Shown here piece by piece: positions 8,883 through 17,893 of a stretch of DNA of 64,000 nucleotides (position 1 is its first letter; the number at the start of each line of letters is the position of its first letter). The notes under the pieces were generated by a model. It did not search any database, was not told the origin of the DNA, and saw only the letters and a list, made by a program, of their open reading frames with translations. The translations under genes were made by a program, and so were the position numbers. The stretch spans positions 3,960 through 67,959 of the forward strand of contig CAJUFU010000004.1 in the NCBI GenBank assembly GCA_910585555.1, in the 5' to 3' direction. This DNA comes from an uncultured Lachnospiraceae bacterium. GTDB taxonomy: Bacteria > Bacillota > Clostridia > Lachnospirales > Lachnospiraceae.

Positions 8883-9287
8883 ATGCGTAAGAACAGTGTA
8901 AAAAACACCCGGATTAATGGGGAAGTACAGCGTGAATTGGCGCAGATTATCAGGGGAGGCATCAAGGATCCCAGGATTGCACCAATGACTTCTGTGGTGG
9001 CCGTGGAGGTGGCACCGGATTTAAAGACCTGTAAGGCGTGGATTAGTGTGCTCGGAGACGAGAAGGCGCAGGAGGATACCCTGGCAGGGCTTAGGAGTGC
9101 GGAAGGATTTATCAGGGGCAGACTTGCGAAGACGATCAATCTGCGCAATACCCCCCAGATCACTTTCATCATGGACCAGTCCATCGCCTATGGAGTCAAT
9201 ATGTCTAAGAGGATTGAGGAAGTAGTGGCAACAGACCGTAAGGCAGTAAAGGCAGATGAGGGAAATGGAAATGAAGTTGATCAGTGA
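8883..9287 (+). CDS. rbfA: ribosome-binding factor A
   Basis: RbfA (134 residues) binds the 30S subunit during late 16S rRNA maturation and in cold adaptation. Conserved elements are RINGEVQRELAQIIRGGIKDPRI, the MTSVVAVEVAPDLKTCKAW strand pair and the C-terminal RNTPQITFIMDQSIAYG. It follows infB by 52 bases and overlaps the start of nrnA by about 17 bases, which suggests coupled translation. Confidence 0.96.
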   Translation: MRKNSVKNTRINGEVQRELAQIIRGGIKDPRIAPMTSVVAVEVAPDLKTCKAWISVLGDEKAQEDTLAGLRSAEGFIRGRLAKTINLRNTPQITFIMDQSIAYGVNMSKRIEEVVATDRKAVKADEGNGNEVDQ

Positions 9288-10227
9288 AGTAAAAGATGCA
9301 AAGAAAATAGCGATTGGCGGGCATGTGCGGCCTGACGGAGACTGTGTGTGCTCTGTCATGGCCCTGTACCGCTATCTGCAAAAGGAATTGCCCGAAGCGC
9401 AGATTGATATATATCTTGAGAAGCCGTCGGAGGTCTTTCGCTGCATTCAGGGAATGGAGGAGATTCATTCTGATTTCCAGACCGAGGAAAAGTACGATGT
9501 CTTTGTGGCACTGGATTGTAACGACGAGCGGTTAGGAGAGGCGCTGCCAATTTTTCGAAGGGCAGGCAGACGGATTAATATCGACCATCATATCAGCAAC
9601 ACCGGATGCGGAGATTTGAACATCATCGAGCCGCAGAAAAGTTCCACAGCGGAACTGTTATACGAACTGATGGAGCAGGATGCGGTAGACGAGGAGATTG
9701 CCAAGGCAATCTATATTGGTATGGCCCATGATACGGGGGTATTCCGGTATTCTAATACTTCTCCCCGCACGCTGGAGATTGCCGCGAAACTGCTTGGGTT
9801 TGGCTTCGACTTTTCTGCGCTGCTTGAGCATACGTTCTTCGAGAGGACTTATGTACAGACGCAGATCATGGGCAGGGCGGTGTTGGAGAGCGTTCGTTTT
9901 ATGAATGACCGTTGCATCGTCAGTATGGTGAGCCGGCGTATGATGGAGTTTTATCAGGTGGGCCCCAAGGATTTGGACGGTATTGTGAACCATCTGCAGG
10001 TGGTGAGCGGTGTGGACTGTGCGATTTTTATGTATGAGATCGGTACGCTGCAATATAAGGTAAGTATGCGGTCCAACGGTAAGGTGAACGTGGCGCAGGT
10101 CGCCGTGCAATTTGGCGGCGGCGGGCATCTGCGGGCAGCAGGCTGCACCATGAACGGTACATATCATGATAATATCAATAATCTGTCCAAGGAAATTGCC
10201 GGGCAGCTGAAGAAGGAACAGGCATAG
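9271..10227 (+). CDS. nrnA: DHH-family nanoRNase/pAp phosphatase NrnA
   Basis: Bifunctional oligoribonuclease and 3'-phosphoadenosine-5'-phosphate phosphatase that finishes RNA decay. The DHH domain shows GHVRPDGDCVCS (metal site), VALDCNDERLG, the namesake IDHHISN and MAHDTGVFRYSN; the C-terminal DHHA1 domain ends with the nucleotide-binding FGGGGHLRAAGCTM. The ATG at 9271 is preferred because GAGGG lies eight bases before it, giving 318 residues; in-frame ATGs at 9256 and 9265 also exist. It overlaps rbfA and sits three bases before truB, as in many Firmicutes. Confidence 0.94.
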   Translation: MKLISEVKDAKKIAIGGHVRPDGDCVCSVMALYRYLQKELPEAQIDIYLEKPSEVFRCIQGMEEIHSDFQTEEKYDVFVALDCNDERLGEALPIFRRAGRRINIDHHISNTGCGDLNIIEPQKSSTAELLYELMEQDAVDEEIAKAIYIGMAHDTGVFRYSNTSPRTLEIAAKLLGFGFDFSALLEHTFFERTYVQTQIMGRAVLESVRFMNDRCIVSMVSRRMMEFYQVGPKDLDGIVNHLQVVSGVDCAIFMYEIGTLQYKVSMRSNGKVNVAQVAVQFGGGGHLRAAGCTMNGTYHDNINNLSKEIAGQLKKEQA

Positions 10228-10230
10228 AAT

Positions 10231-11154
10231 ATGGCAGGGACCTTTCTCTATAATGGAATCATCAATGTATATAAAGAGGCAGGCTACACTTCCCACGATG
10301 TGGTGGCCAGACTCAGAGGAATCTGTAAACAGAAAAAGATTGGACATACAGGAACACTCGATCCGGATGCGGCCGGCGTGCTTCCTGTATGTTTCGGTTC
10401 CGGCACAAGACTGTGCGATATGCTGACAGACTGGGATAAGGAGTATATCGCGGTGCTTAAGCTGGGCGTTATCACGGATACCCAGGATATGTCCGGGCAG
10501 ATACTGGCGGAGGCGGAGGCTGTCCAAATGGCGGCCCTTAGCGAAGATGCCGTGGGCAAGGCGGTTATGGGGTTTGTGGGAGACTACGAACAGATCCCGC
10601 CCATGTATTCGGCCTTGAAGGTGAACGGTAAGAGACTCTATGAACTGGCGCGGGCGGGGAAAGAAGTGGAACGGAAACCCAGGCTGGTGCAGATTAAGGA
10701 GATTGAAATCTTACAGATGGCGCTTCCAAAGGTGCAGTTTAGGGTGGTGTGTTCTAAGGGAACCTATATCAGGACGCTGTGTCATGATATCGGAGAAAAG
10801 CTTGGCTGCGGCGGCACTATGGAATCCCTTGTCAGAAGCAGAGTGGGCATATTCAGCCTAAAAGAGGCGCTGACCTTAGAGGAGATCGAAAAACTTAAGT
10901 GCGCGGGGAAACTGGCGGATGTCATAACAGCGCCTGATACGGTCTTTTCTGACTGTCGGGTGGTCACAGTGACACAGATGGGGCAGAAGCTGGCGGCAAA
11001 CGGAAACCGTCTGCAGGTTGGTCTCTTTGTAGGTCAAATCGCGCCCAAGGACCAGGAACAGGTGCGGGTTTACGATGAGGCAGGCAGGTTTTACGGTATG
11101 TATCAGTTTCAGAAAGCATCCCGGGATTTTAAACCCGTAAAGATGTTTTTATAG
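10231..11154 (+). CDS. truB: tRNA pseudouridine(55) synthase TruB
   Basis: Makes pseudouridine 55 in the T loop of tRNAs. 307 residues, normal length. The catalytic aspartate is D44 in GTLDPDAAGVLP; further conserved elements are QIPPMYSALKVNGKRLYELAR, the CSKGTYIRTLCHDIG motif and a C-terminal PUA-like part. It starts 3 bases after nrnA and is followed by ribF after 32 bases; the truB-ribF pair is a common bacterial arrangement. Confidence 0.97.
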   Translation: MAGTFLYNGIINVYKEAGYTSHDVVARLRGICKQKKIGHTGTLDPDAAGVLPVCFGSGTRLCDMLTDWDKEYIAVLKLGVITDTQDMSGQILAEAEAVQMAALSEDAVGKAVMGFVGDYEQIPPMYSALKVNGKRLYELARAGKEVERKPRLVQIKEIEILQMALPKVQFRVVCSKGTYIRTLCHDIGEKLGCGGTMESLVRSRVGIFSLKEALTLEEIEKLKCAGKLADVITAPDTVFSDCRVVTVTQMGQKLAANGNRLQVGLFVGQIAPKDQEQVRVYDEAGRFYGMYQFQKASRDFKPVKMFL

Positions 11155-11186
11155 AAAGTAGAGTACAGTACAGGCGGGATGACAGA

Positions 11187-12101
11187 ATGTTGATTATAGA
11201 AAATACCACAGAGTTTGCGCTGCAGACAAAAAGTGCTGTGGCAGTGGGCAAATTTGACGGGATTCATCTGGGGCACAGGAAACTGCTTGCTAAGATTTTG
11301 GAGCAGAAAAAGGCCGGACTTACGGCGGTGGTATTCACATTTGACACTTCGGCTTCGGCTTTCTTTGGCGGAGAGGATAAAGAACTGTCCACGAAGGAGG
11401 AGAAGCGGGCGGTTTTTGAGAAGATGGGGATTGATGTGCTGATTGAATTTCCTTTAAACAGGGAGACGGCGGCTACGGAACCGGTGACGTTTGTGAAACA
11501 GTATTTAGCCAGGCAGATGCGGACGGCTTATCTGTGCGCAGGACCGGATATCTCTTTTGGTAAGCGGGGAGCGGGTGACAAGGCGCTTTTGGCCCAGTAT
11601 CAGAAAGCGTGCGGTTATCAGCTGGAATTGATTGAAAAGGTACAGGTGGACGGCGGGGAGGTAAGTTCCACCAGAGTAAGAGGCGCAGTCCGGGCAGGAC
11701 AGATGGAGGCGGTAGCCCGTATGCTGGGGACGCCTTACAGTGTGAGCGGTCTGGTGGAGCATGGAAGACGTCTGGGTCGTACACTGGGGATGCCTACGGC
11801 GAATCTGCTTCCGGAGACGGACAAGCTTCTGCCGCCCAATGGGGTTTATTATTCCAGTGTGCTTCTAAACGGCAGCACCTACCGGGGGATTTCCAATATA
11901 GGCTGCAAACCCACCGTATCGCAGGAGAATGTCATGGGAGTGGAGACTTATCTCTATGATTTTGACGAGTCCATTTATGGCAGCCGGATTACGGTACAGC
12001 TTCATGCATTCCGCAGGCCGGAGGAGAAATTCTTAAATGTGGAGGCGCTGCGGGAACAGCTTATGCTTGACATTGAAGCGGGCAGGGCATTTGAAACGTG
12101 A
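11187..12101 (+). CDS. ribF: bifunctional riboflavin kinase/FAD synthetase
   Basis: Converts riboflavin to FMN and FMN to FAD. 304 residues: N-terminal nucleotidyltransferase domain (about 14-170) with VGKFDGIHLGHRKLL and SSTRVRGAVRAG, then the C-terminal kinase domain (about 180-300) with HGRRLGRTLGMPTANL and GVYYSSVLLNG. It is the last gene of the rimP operon; no clear terminator hairpin was found before the next promoter at 12143. Confidence 0.96.
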   Translation: MLIIENTTEFALQTKSAVAVGKFDGIHLGHRKLLAKILEQKKAGLTAVVFTFDTSASAFFGGEDKELSTKEEKRAVFEKMGIDVLIEFPLNRETAATEPVTFVKQYLARQMRTAYLCAGPDISFGKRGAGDKALLAQYQKACGYQLELIEKVQVDGGEVSSTRVRGAVRAGQMEAVARMLGTPYSVSGLVEHGRRLGRTLGMPTANLLPETDKLLPPNGVYYSSVLLNGSTYRGISNIGCKPTVSQENVMGVETYLYDFDESIYGSRITVQLHAFRRPEEKFLNVEALREQLMLDIEAGRAFET

Positions 12102-12142
12102 CGGTAAGTGTCGATGGGCGTCGGATTTTTTGCTATAAGGAC

Positions 12143-12171
12143 TTGTAAGTATGTTTTTTTTTAGATACAAT
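12143..12171 (+). promoter_or_regulatory. sigma-A promoter of the Na/Pi symporter gene
   Basis: TTGTAA (12143-12148), 17-base T-rich spacer, TACAAT (12166-12171), about 50 bases before the ATG at 12223. Confidence 0.6.
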
Positions 12172-12222
12172 AATATCGGCGGCATTGAAGCGAAAGAACA
12201 AAGGAAGGAAACTTAAATTGAG

Positions 12223-13860
12223 ATGAATCCAACAATCATTCTTTCCATGGCAGGCGGCCTTGGGCTGTTTTTGTATGGTATGCGCATCATGAGCGACAGC
12301 ATTGAAAAGGTTGCCGGTGCAAGGTTGAGAGGAATTCTGGAGCGGTTGACCACAAACCGCTTTATGGGAATTTTAGTGGGTGTTTTCTTTACGGCAGTTA
12401 TCCAGTCATCGTCGGCATGTACGGTTATGGTGGTCAGCTTCGTCAATTCAGGGCTGATGAATCTGACCCAGGCGGCAGGGGTGATTTTTGGCGCTAATAT
12501 CGGTACTACGGTAACGGCCCTTTTGGTCTCCTTGAAATTGGAGAAGGCGGCGCCGGTGTTTTTGCTGGTGGGCGTGCTGATGGTCATGTTCTGCAAGAAG
12601 CAGAAAGTATCAAGATGGGGAGAGGTTATCATCGGTTTCGGCGTGCTCTTCATGGGGCTGAGCACCATGTCGGGGGCCATGTCCGGTATGAAAGATTCCC
12701 CGGCAGTCTTACATATGTTTGCATCTTTACAAACGCCAATCCTGGCAGTCCTTTTGGGCACTGTTCTGACAGCCATTATCCAAAGTTCCTCTGTGACGGT
12801 CAGTATTATGGTGCTTTTAGCCAATCAGGGACTGATTGGAATGGATATCTGTATGTTCATTATTCTCGGCTGTAATATCGGTGCCTGTACGTCCGCGCTG
12901 TTAGCTTCTTTAAATGGTAAGAAGGATGCGAAACGGGCGGCGGCAATCCATTTGATTTTCAACGTGATCGGTACGATTGTTGTATATATTCTTTTCAAAC
13001 TGGCTGTCAGTCAGGTGGTGGCAGTGCTTACCGTGATAGCCGGCAGCGACCCGGGCCGTGTGGTGGCTTATGCCCATATTGCGATCAAAGTATTTCAGGT
13101 TATCATTATGATGCCGTTTATCAAGGGTATCGTAAAACTGACCTATCTGCTGGTGCCTGGTGACGATAAGAAAGTCGGATACCGGGACAGCTATCAGCTC
13201 AAATATATCGGTGAAAAGGTGGTCTTAAATCCCGCCACTGCCGTGGTGGAAGTGATCAAGGAGCTGGACCGTATGGCTTCCCTGGCTGACGAGAACCTTA
13301 ACCGCGCCATGAACGCGCTGATGACATTGGACCAAAGCGAGATTGACGAAGTCTATGAGGTGGAGAAGAATATAGATTTCTTAAGTCATGCCATCACCAA
13401 CTACCTGGTGAAGATCAATCAGACGACTCTGCCGATCGAGGACTTAAAGAGTATCGGCGCCCTTTTCCATGTGGTCAATGACATCGAGAGAATCGGTGAC
13501 CACGCGGAGAATATTGCAGACGCGGCCGTCAGGCGGATAGAGACCGGGGTGGGATTCTCCAAGGCGGCACAGAAGGAGATGGGCGAGATGATAGATATGG
13601 TGAATACCATACTGCATTTTTCCATCGCTATGTTCGTGAAGAGTACGGAAGAACATGTGGAGGATATCAGAAATCTGGAAGAAGCCGTGGACGAGAAAGA
13701 GAAAGAATTGCAGCAAAAGCATATTGCCAGACTTTCCAACAACGAGTGTACGCCGGAGGCGGGGGCATTATTCTCGGAAGTGGTGTCCGGTTTAGAGAGA
13801 GTGGCCGATCATGCCACCAATATTGCCTTTGCGAACACCTATTATGAGACGGGTATGTAA
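12223..13860 (+). CDS. Na+/phosphate symporter family protein with PhoU-like domain
   Basis: Membrane transporter of the Na/Pi-cotransporter II family, predicted to import phosphate with sodium. 545 residues. The first ~310 hold eight or so membrane segments with the two inverted QSSS repeats that mark the family: VIQSSSACTVMVV near residue 64 and IIQSSSVTVSIMVL near 185. Residues about 345-540 form a cytoplasmic PhoU-like helical domain (EVEKNIDFLSHAITNYL, NDIERIGDHAENIADAA and ERVADHATNIAFA). This Firmicutes-type fusion needs no PhoU from elsewhere. Its own promoter lies in front, and no pst genes are nearby. Confidence 0.93.
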   Translation: MNPTIILSMAGGLGLFLYGMRIMSDSIEKVAGARLRGILERLTTNRFMGILVGVFFTAVIQSSSACTVMVVSFVNSGLMNLTQAAGVIFGANIGTTVTALLVSLKLEKAAPVFLLVGVLMVMFCKKQKVSRWGEVIIGFGVLFMGLSTMSGAMSGMKDSPAVLHMFASLQTPILAVLLGTVLTAIIQSSSVTVSIMVLLANQGLIGMDICMFIILGCNIGACTSALLASLNGKKDAKRAAAIHLIFNVIGTIVVYILFKLAVSQVVAVLTVIAGSDPGRVVAYAHIAIKVFQVIIMMPFIKGIVKLTYLLVPGDDKKVGYRDSYQLKYIGEKVVLNPATAVVEVIKELDRMASLADENLNRAMNALMTLDQSEIDEVYEVEKNIDFLSHAITNYLVKINQTTLPIEDLKSIGALFHVVNDIERIGDHAENIADAAVRRIETGVGFSKAAQKEMGEMIDMVNTILHFSIAMFVKSTEEHVEDIRNLEEAVDEKEKELQQKHIARLSNNECTPEAGALFSEVVSGLERVADHATNIAFANTYYETGM

Positions 13861-13879
13861 TAAAATCATCGCACAGGGA

Positions 13880-13908
13880 TTGACAAAGTCTTACGGACTT
13901 GTTATAAT
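13880..13908 (+). promoter_or_regulatory. consensus sigma-A promoter of the NlpC/P60 gene
   Basis: TTGACA (13880-13885), 17-base spacer, TATAAT (13903-13908): perfect match to the vegetative consensus. The WalR-like box at 13920-13945 lies just downstream. Confidence 0.85.
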
Positions 13909-13919
13909 AAGCTCACATT

Positions 13920-13945
13920 TGTTACAAAAGTGTTACGAATGTTAC
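13920..13945 (+). promoter_or_regulatory. WalR-like box (TGTTAC repeats)
   Basis: TGTTAC at 13920-13925 and 13931-13936 are separated by exactly 5 bases, the form of the WalR (YycF) consensus TGTWAH-N5-TGTWAH known to control wall hydrolases in Bacillus. A third TGTTAC follows at 13940-13945. The box lies after the -10 element, over the expected start of transcription, a position seen for WalR-repressed genes. The link to WalR is inference. Confidence 0.55.
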
Positions 13946-13970
13946 AAATTAGCGAGAGGACAATCCTTCG

Positions 13971-15161
13971 ATGAAGAGACGAGAAATATCTTTGCTTTTG
14001 GCAGGTTTTTTACTTTTTATGATTCCCATGCAGATGCAGGCAACAATCGCTCTGCCGGATATTGTGTCAACAAAACAGATTAATTTTAACAAAAGTATTA
14101 CAGAAAATATTCAAAATGTCACAGAATTGGATGTGACGCAGGATAGTGCCGATGCCTGGACCGTGGCACAGGCGGCTTCCAGTACACAGAGTGAGGCAGG
14201 GCAGATTCCGGCAGACAGTATTCATGACGTGCTGGGAGATTCTGTTGGTTCCGCCAGCATCTTCTCTGCGGATAAGACAGTGGAGGACTATAAGCTGGCG
14301 TATGAGCGGGCTAAGAACGCCAACTGGGGCTATACGAACCTGGGCATCGCCAATGTGAGCGATAATCTGAATATCCGGGCCGTGGCGGCGGAAGATGGGA
14401 AGCTGGTAGGTAAACTGCCCAAGGATGCGGCCTGTGAGGTACTTGATACAGATGATACCTGGGCGCACATCAAGTCCGGCAGCGTAGAAGGATATGTGAG
14501 CAAAGAGTATCTTCTGACAGGGATTCCGGCGAAACATAAAGCAGAAGAGCTTGCAACAACAATGGCCAGAGTCACCACGGACAGTCTGAATGTCAGGGCA
14601 GAGGCCAGCACGGATTCGGAAGTTATCACCATGGTGCCAAACGGCGAGGAGCTGGAAGTGGCTGCTGTGGAGGGAGAATGGGTTAAAGTACTTTTGGATG
14701 ACGACGAGGTTTATGTGTCGGGAGAGTTTGTGGAAGTCAGTGCAGAACTCGGAACGGCAGTCACCATGTCAGAACTGCTCTACGGGCAGGGCATCTCCAA
14801 CGTGCGCGTGGATTTGTGTCAGTATGCGAAAGAATTTCTGGGGAACCCTTATGTATGGGGCGGCACCAGTTTGACAAAGGGAGCGGACTGCTCCGGTTAT
14901 GTGATGAGTCTTTATAAGAAGTACGGCGTGAATCTGCCTCATTCGTCCAGGGCGCAGGCCAACTGCGGCACCACGATCAAGGTATCCGAGGCACAGCCGG
15001 GAGATCTGATTTTCTATGGAAAAGGCAAGACCATCAATCATGTGGCGATGTATATTGGCGGCGGCAAGGTAATCCATGCCAGCAGTCCTAAGACAGGGAT
15101 TCGTATTTCCAATGTGTCTTATAGAACGCCTTTTAAGGCAGTGCGGATTCTGCAGGACTAG
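13971..15161 (+). CDS. secreted NlpC/P60 peptidoglycan endopeptidase with two SH3 domains
   Basis: Exported wall hydrolase of 396 residues. An N-terminal signal peptide (about 1-27: basic MKRR, hydrophobic stretch, Ala-rich end) is followed by a spacer, two bacterial SH3 domains (about 125-185 and 195-255, each with a DNLNIRA/DSLNVRA start and an EGYVSKEYL-type end) and the C-terminal NlpC/P60 cysteine peptidase. The catalytic residues are all present: C307 in GADCSGYV, H357 in NHVAMYIG and H369 in VIHASSP. The family cleaves the D-Glu to diamino-acid bond of stem peptides. Monocistronic, with a consensus promoter and a WalR-like box, consistent with growth-linked wall turnover. Confidence 0.94.
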   Translation: MKRREISLLLAGFLLFMIPMQMQATIALPDIVSTKQINFNKSITENIQNVTELDVTQDSADAWTVAQAASSTQSEAGQIPADSIHDVLGDSVGSASIFSADKTVEDYKLAYERAKNANWGYTNLGIANVSDNLNIRAVAAEDGKLVGKLPKDAACEVLDTDDTWAHIKSGSVEGYVSKEYLLTGIPAKHKAEELATTMARVTTDSLNVRAEASTDSEVITMVPNGEELEVAAVEGEWVKVLLDDDEVYVSGEFVEVSAELGTAVTMSELLYGQGISNVRVDLCQYAKEFLGNPYVWGGTSLTKGADCSGYVMSLYKKYGVNLPHSSRAQANCGTTIKVSEAQPGDLIFYGKGKTINHVAMYIGGGKVIHASSPKTGIRISNVSYRTPFKAVRILQD

Positions 15162-15246
15162 GAGATAGATATAAAGCAGTAGGATGGATGCTGTGGCAGA
15201 AGGAAAGCGTATGAGGAAAAGATAGCAAAAGCGCTTCAATATACGC

Positions 15247-15275
15247 TTTACAATCACATGGGTTTGTGATACACT
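15247..15275 (+). promoter_or_regulatory. sigma-A promoter of rpsO
   Basis: TTTACA (15247-15252), 17-base spacer, TACACT (15270-15275), about 100 bases before rpsO, leaving a structured leader. Confidence 0.6.
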
Positions 15276-15301
15276 ATAGCAGTGTGATTTGAGCCGATAC
15301 C

Positions 15302-15362
15302 CGGAGGCGGGATGCTCCGACCCCCTTCTTGGTGTCAGGCGTTTATCAGGGCAGCCCCCTGA
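15302..15362 (+). promoter_or_regulatory. structured rpsO leader, possible S15 autoregulation
   Basis: Two hairpins lie between promoter and start: CGGAG (15302-15306) with CTCCG (15315-15319), and TCAGGG (15346-15351) with CCCTGA (15357-15362), the latter directly before the AAGGAAAGGAG ribosome site. Ribosomal protein S15 represses its own mRNA through leader RNA in several bacteria with unrelated structures. Whether this leader binds S15 is inference. Confidence 0.4.
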
Positions 15363-15377
15363 AGGAAAGGAGAAATT

Positions 15378-15644
15378 ATGATTTCTAAGGAAAAGAAAAC
15401 AGCGATTGTCAAAGAGTATGCCAGATCGGAAGGCGACACAGGTTCACCGGAAGTGCAGGTAGCAGTCCTGACAGCGAGAATTCAGGAACTCACCGAGCAT
15501 CTGAAAGAGAATCCCAAAGATCATCATTCCAGAAGAGGACTTCTGAAAATGGTAGGTCAGAGACGCGGCCTGCTTGGCTATCTGAAAGAAAAAGATATTG
15601 AGAGATATCGTTCCTTAATTGAGAGACTTGGACTTCGTAAATAA
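15378..15644 (+). CDS. rpsO: 30S ribosomal protein S15
   Basis: 88-residue S15, binds the central domain of 16S rRNA early in assembly. The whole protein matches the family: SPEVQVAVLTARIQELTEHL, then KDHHSRRGLLKMVGQRRGLL, ending YRSLIERLGLRK. Strong GGAAAGGAG site. Followed by a good terminator (15655-15698) and then pnp, the standard order. Confidence 0.98.
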   Translation: MISKEKKTAIVKEYARSEGDTGSPEVQVAVLTARIQELTEHLKENPKDHHSRRGLLKMVGQRRGLLGYLKEKDIERYRSLIERLGLRK

Positions 15645-15654
15645 GATGGACAAT

Positions 15655-15698
15655 AAAGCGGAGATAGGGTTAGCAGAGTTAACCCTAAATCCGCTTTT
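15655..15698 (+). terminator. rho-independent terminator after rpsO
   Basis: AAAGCGGA...AGGGTTA pairs with TTAACCCT...TCCGCTTTT around a short loop; the stem is interrupted by small bulges and followed by T residues. It starts about 10 bases after the rpsO stop and would reduce transcription into pnp. Confidence 0.8.
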
Positions 15699-15802
15699 CT
15701 GTGTATATTTGCAGTGGTCTGGTTTAAGCAGGCGGCTGCGCACTTTCGGCGGGAGGAGGATCTGCCGGAAGGAGGAAGAGAGAAGAAAAAGGAGAGAAGA
15801 TT

Positions 15803-17893
15803 ATGTACAAGAGTTATACCATGGAACTTGCCGGGCGCACCCTGCGTGTAGATATCGGCAGAGTGGGCAAGCAGGCAAACGGCTGTGCTTTTATGCAGTA
15901 TGGGGAGACTACCGTGTTGTCTACGGCAACGGCTTCCGACAAGCCCAGGGACGGGATTGATTTCTTTCCCTGCAGTGTAGAGTATGAAGAGAAGTTCTAT
16001 TCTGTCGGCAAGATTCCCGGCGGATTTAACAAACGAGAGGGCAAGCCTTCCGAGAATGCGATTCTCACAAGCCGTGTTATCGACCGTCCAATGAGACCGC
16101 TTTTCCCGAAGGATTACCGCAATGATGTGACGCTCAACAATATGGTCATGAGTGTGGATCCGGCCTGCCGTCCGGAGCTGGTGGCTATGATTGGTACTGC
16201 CATTGCGACCTGTATTTCAGATATCCCTTTTGCGGGTCCCTGCGCGATGACCCAGATGGGTATGGTGGACGGCGAGTTGATCGTGAATCCCTCCCAGGAG
16301 CAGTGGGATAAAGGCGATTTGAAGATGACGGTAGCATCTACGGCTGAGAAAGTGATGATGATTGAGGCTGGCGCCAACGAGGTGCCGGAGGCTAAGGTAT
16401 TGGAGGCCATTTATAAGGCCCATGAGATTAACCAGACATTGATTGCTTTTATCAACAACATTGTGGCGGAAGTGGGCAAGCCGAAACATACCTATGAGAG
16501 CTGTGCAGTTCCGGAAGAAATGTTTGAGGAGATGAAGAAAATCGTGACACCTGAGGAGATGGAGACGGCTGTCTTCACCGATGAGAAGCAGGTGCGCGAG
16601 GAGAATATCAAGAATGTGACAGCCAAGCTGGAGGAAGCTTTCGCAGAAAACGAGGAGTACTTGGCAGTGCTTGGCGAGGCAGTGTATCAGTATCAGAAAA
16701 AGACAGTCCGCAAGATGATTTTAAAAGATCATAAGCGTCCTGACGGCAGGGCTTTAGATCAGATCAGGCCCTTGGCTGCGGAAGTGGATATCATCCCCAG
16801 AGTACACGGGTCAGCAATGTTTACCAGAGGACAGACACAGATCTGCAACGTATGTACGCTGGCGCCTTTATCCGAGATGCAGAAGGTGGACGGCTTAGAT
16901 GAGAACATTACCGGCAAGAGATATATGCATCACTATAATTTCCCGTCTTACTCGGTAGGTGAGACGAAGGTCAGCAGAGGACCGGGCCGTAGAGAGATCG
17001 GCCACGGTGCATTGGCGGAGAGGGCACTGCTTCCGGTGCTTCCTTCCGAGGAGGAATTCCCCTATGCAATCCGTACCGTGTCAGAGACTTTTGAGTCCAA
17101 CGGTTCCACGTCCATGGCTTCTACCTGTGCTTCCTGTATGTCTCTGATGGCAGCGGGCGTACCGATCAAGAAGATGGTGGCAGGTATTTCCTGTGGTCTG
17201 GTGACAGGCGACACGGATGATGATTTTGTGCTGTTGACAGATATCCAGGGACTTGAAGATTTCTTTGGAGATATGGACTTTAAGGTGACGGGTACCCATG
17301 AGGGTATCACGGCAATCCAGATGGACATTAAGATTCACGGCCTGACCAAGCCCATCGTGGAGGGCGCTATTGCAAGATGTCGTGAGGCCAGAGAGTTTAT
17401 CATGGAAAACTGCATGAAACCGGCAATTGCTATGCCTCGTAAGGAAGTGGGTAAGTATGCGCCTAAGATTATTTCCATTCAGATTGACCCGGATAAGATT
17501 GGCGATGTTGTAGGACAGCGGGGTAAGACGATCAATGAGATTATTGCCCGCACAGGCGTGAAGATTGACATCACGGATGACGGCAATGTATCGGTGTGCG
17601 GCACAGACCGTGACATGATGGCTAAGGCTGTGGATATGGTCAAGATGATCACCACAGATTTTGAGGAAGGACAAGTCTTCCAGGGAACGGTTGTCAGCAT
17701 TAAGGAGTTTGGCGCGTTCATCGAGTTTGCACCGGGCAAAGAAGGCATGGTTCACATCTCCAAGATTGCGAAGGAGAGAATCAACCATGTGGAGGACGTG
17801 CTGACCCTGGGTGATAAGGTGACTGTGGTGTGCCTTGGCAAGGATAAGATGGGAAGGATTAGCTTCTCCATGAAAGATGTAGCTCAGGCGTAA
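15803..17893 (+). CDS. pnp: polyribonucleotide nucleotidyltransferase (PNPase)
   Basis: Phosphorolytic 3'-5' exoribonuclease of RNA turnover. 696 residues: first RNase PH domain (about 1-140), linker helical domain, second RNase PH domain (about 310-540) with the catalytic-core segments PGRREIGHGALAERAL and GDTDDDFVLLTDIQGLEDFFGD (kept here as short landmarks), KH domain (about 550-610, GDVVGQRGKTINEII) and S1 domain (about 620-692, GTVVSIKEFGAFIEF). AAGGAGAG precedes the ATG. The stop codon is inside the first unit of a 26-bp tandem repeat. Confidence 0.97.
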   Translation: MYKSYTMELAGRTLRVDIGRVGKQANGCAFMQYGETTVLSTATASDKPRDGIDFFPCSVEYEEKFYSVGKIPGGFNKREGKPSENAILTSRVIDRPMRPLFPKDYRNDVTLNNMVMSVDPACRPELVAMIGTAIATCISDIPFAGPCAMTQMGMVDGELIVNPSQEQWDKGDLKMTVASTAEKVMMIEAGANEVPEAKVLEAIYKAHEINQTLIAFINNIVAEVGKPKHTYESCAVPEEMFEEMKKIVTPEEMETAVFTDEKQVREENIKNVTAKLEEAFAENEEYLAVLGEAVYQYQKKTVRKMILKDHKRPDGRALDQIRPLAAEVDIIPRVHGSAMFTRGQTQICNVCTLAPLSEMQKVDGLDENITGKRYMHHYNFPSYSVGETKVSRGPGRREIGHGALAERALLPVLPSEEEFPYAIRTVSETFESNGSTSMASTCASCMSLMAAGVPIKKMVAGISCGLVTGDTDDDFVLLTDIQGLEDFFGDMDFKVTGTHEGITAIQMDIKIHGLTKPIVEGAIARCREAREFIMENCMKPAIAMPRKEVGKYAPKIISIQIDPDKIGDVVGQRGKTINEIIARTGVKIDITDDGNVSVCGTDRDMMAKAVDMVKMITTDFEEGQVFQGTVVSIKEFGAFIEFAPGKEGMVHISKIAKERINHVEDVLTLGDKVTVVCLGKDKMGRISFSMKDVAQA

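Noticed and set aside
17081..17788. 235-codon minus-strand open frame within pnp
   Set aside because: Shadow of PNPase coding sequence, His/Cys-rich, no similarity to known proteins.
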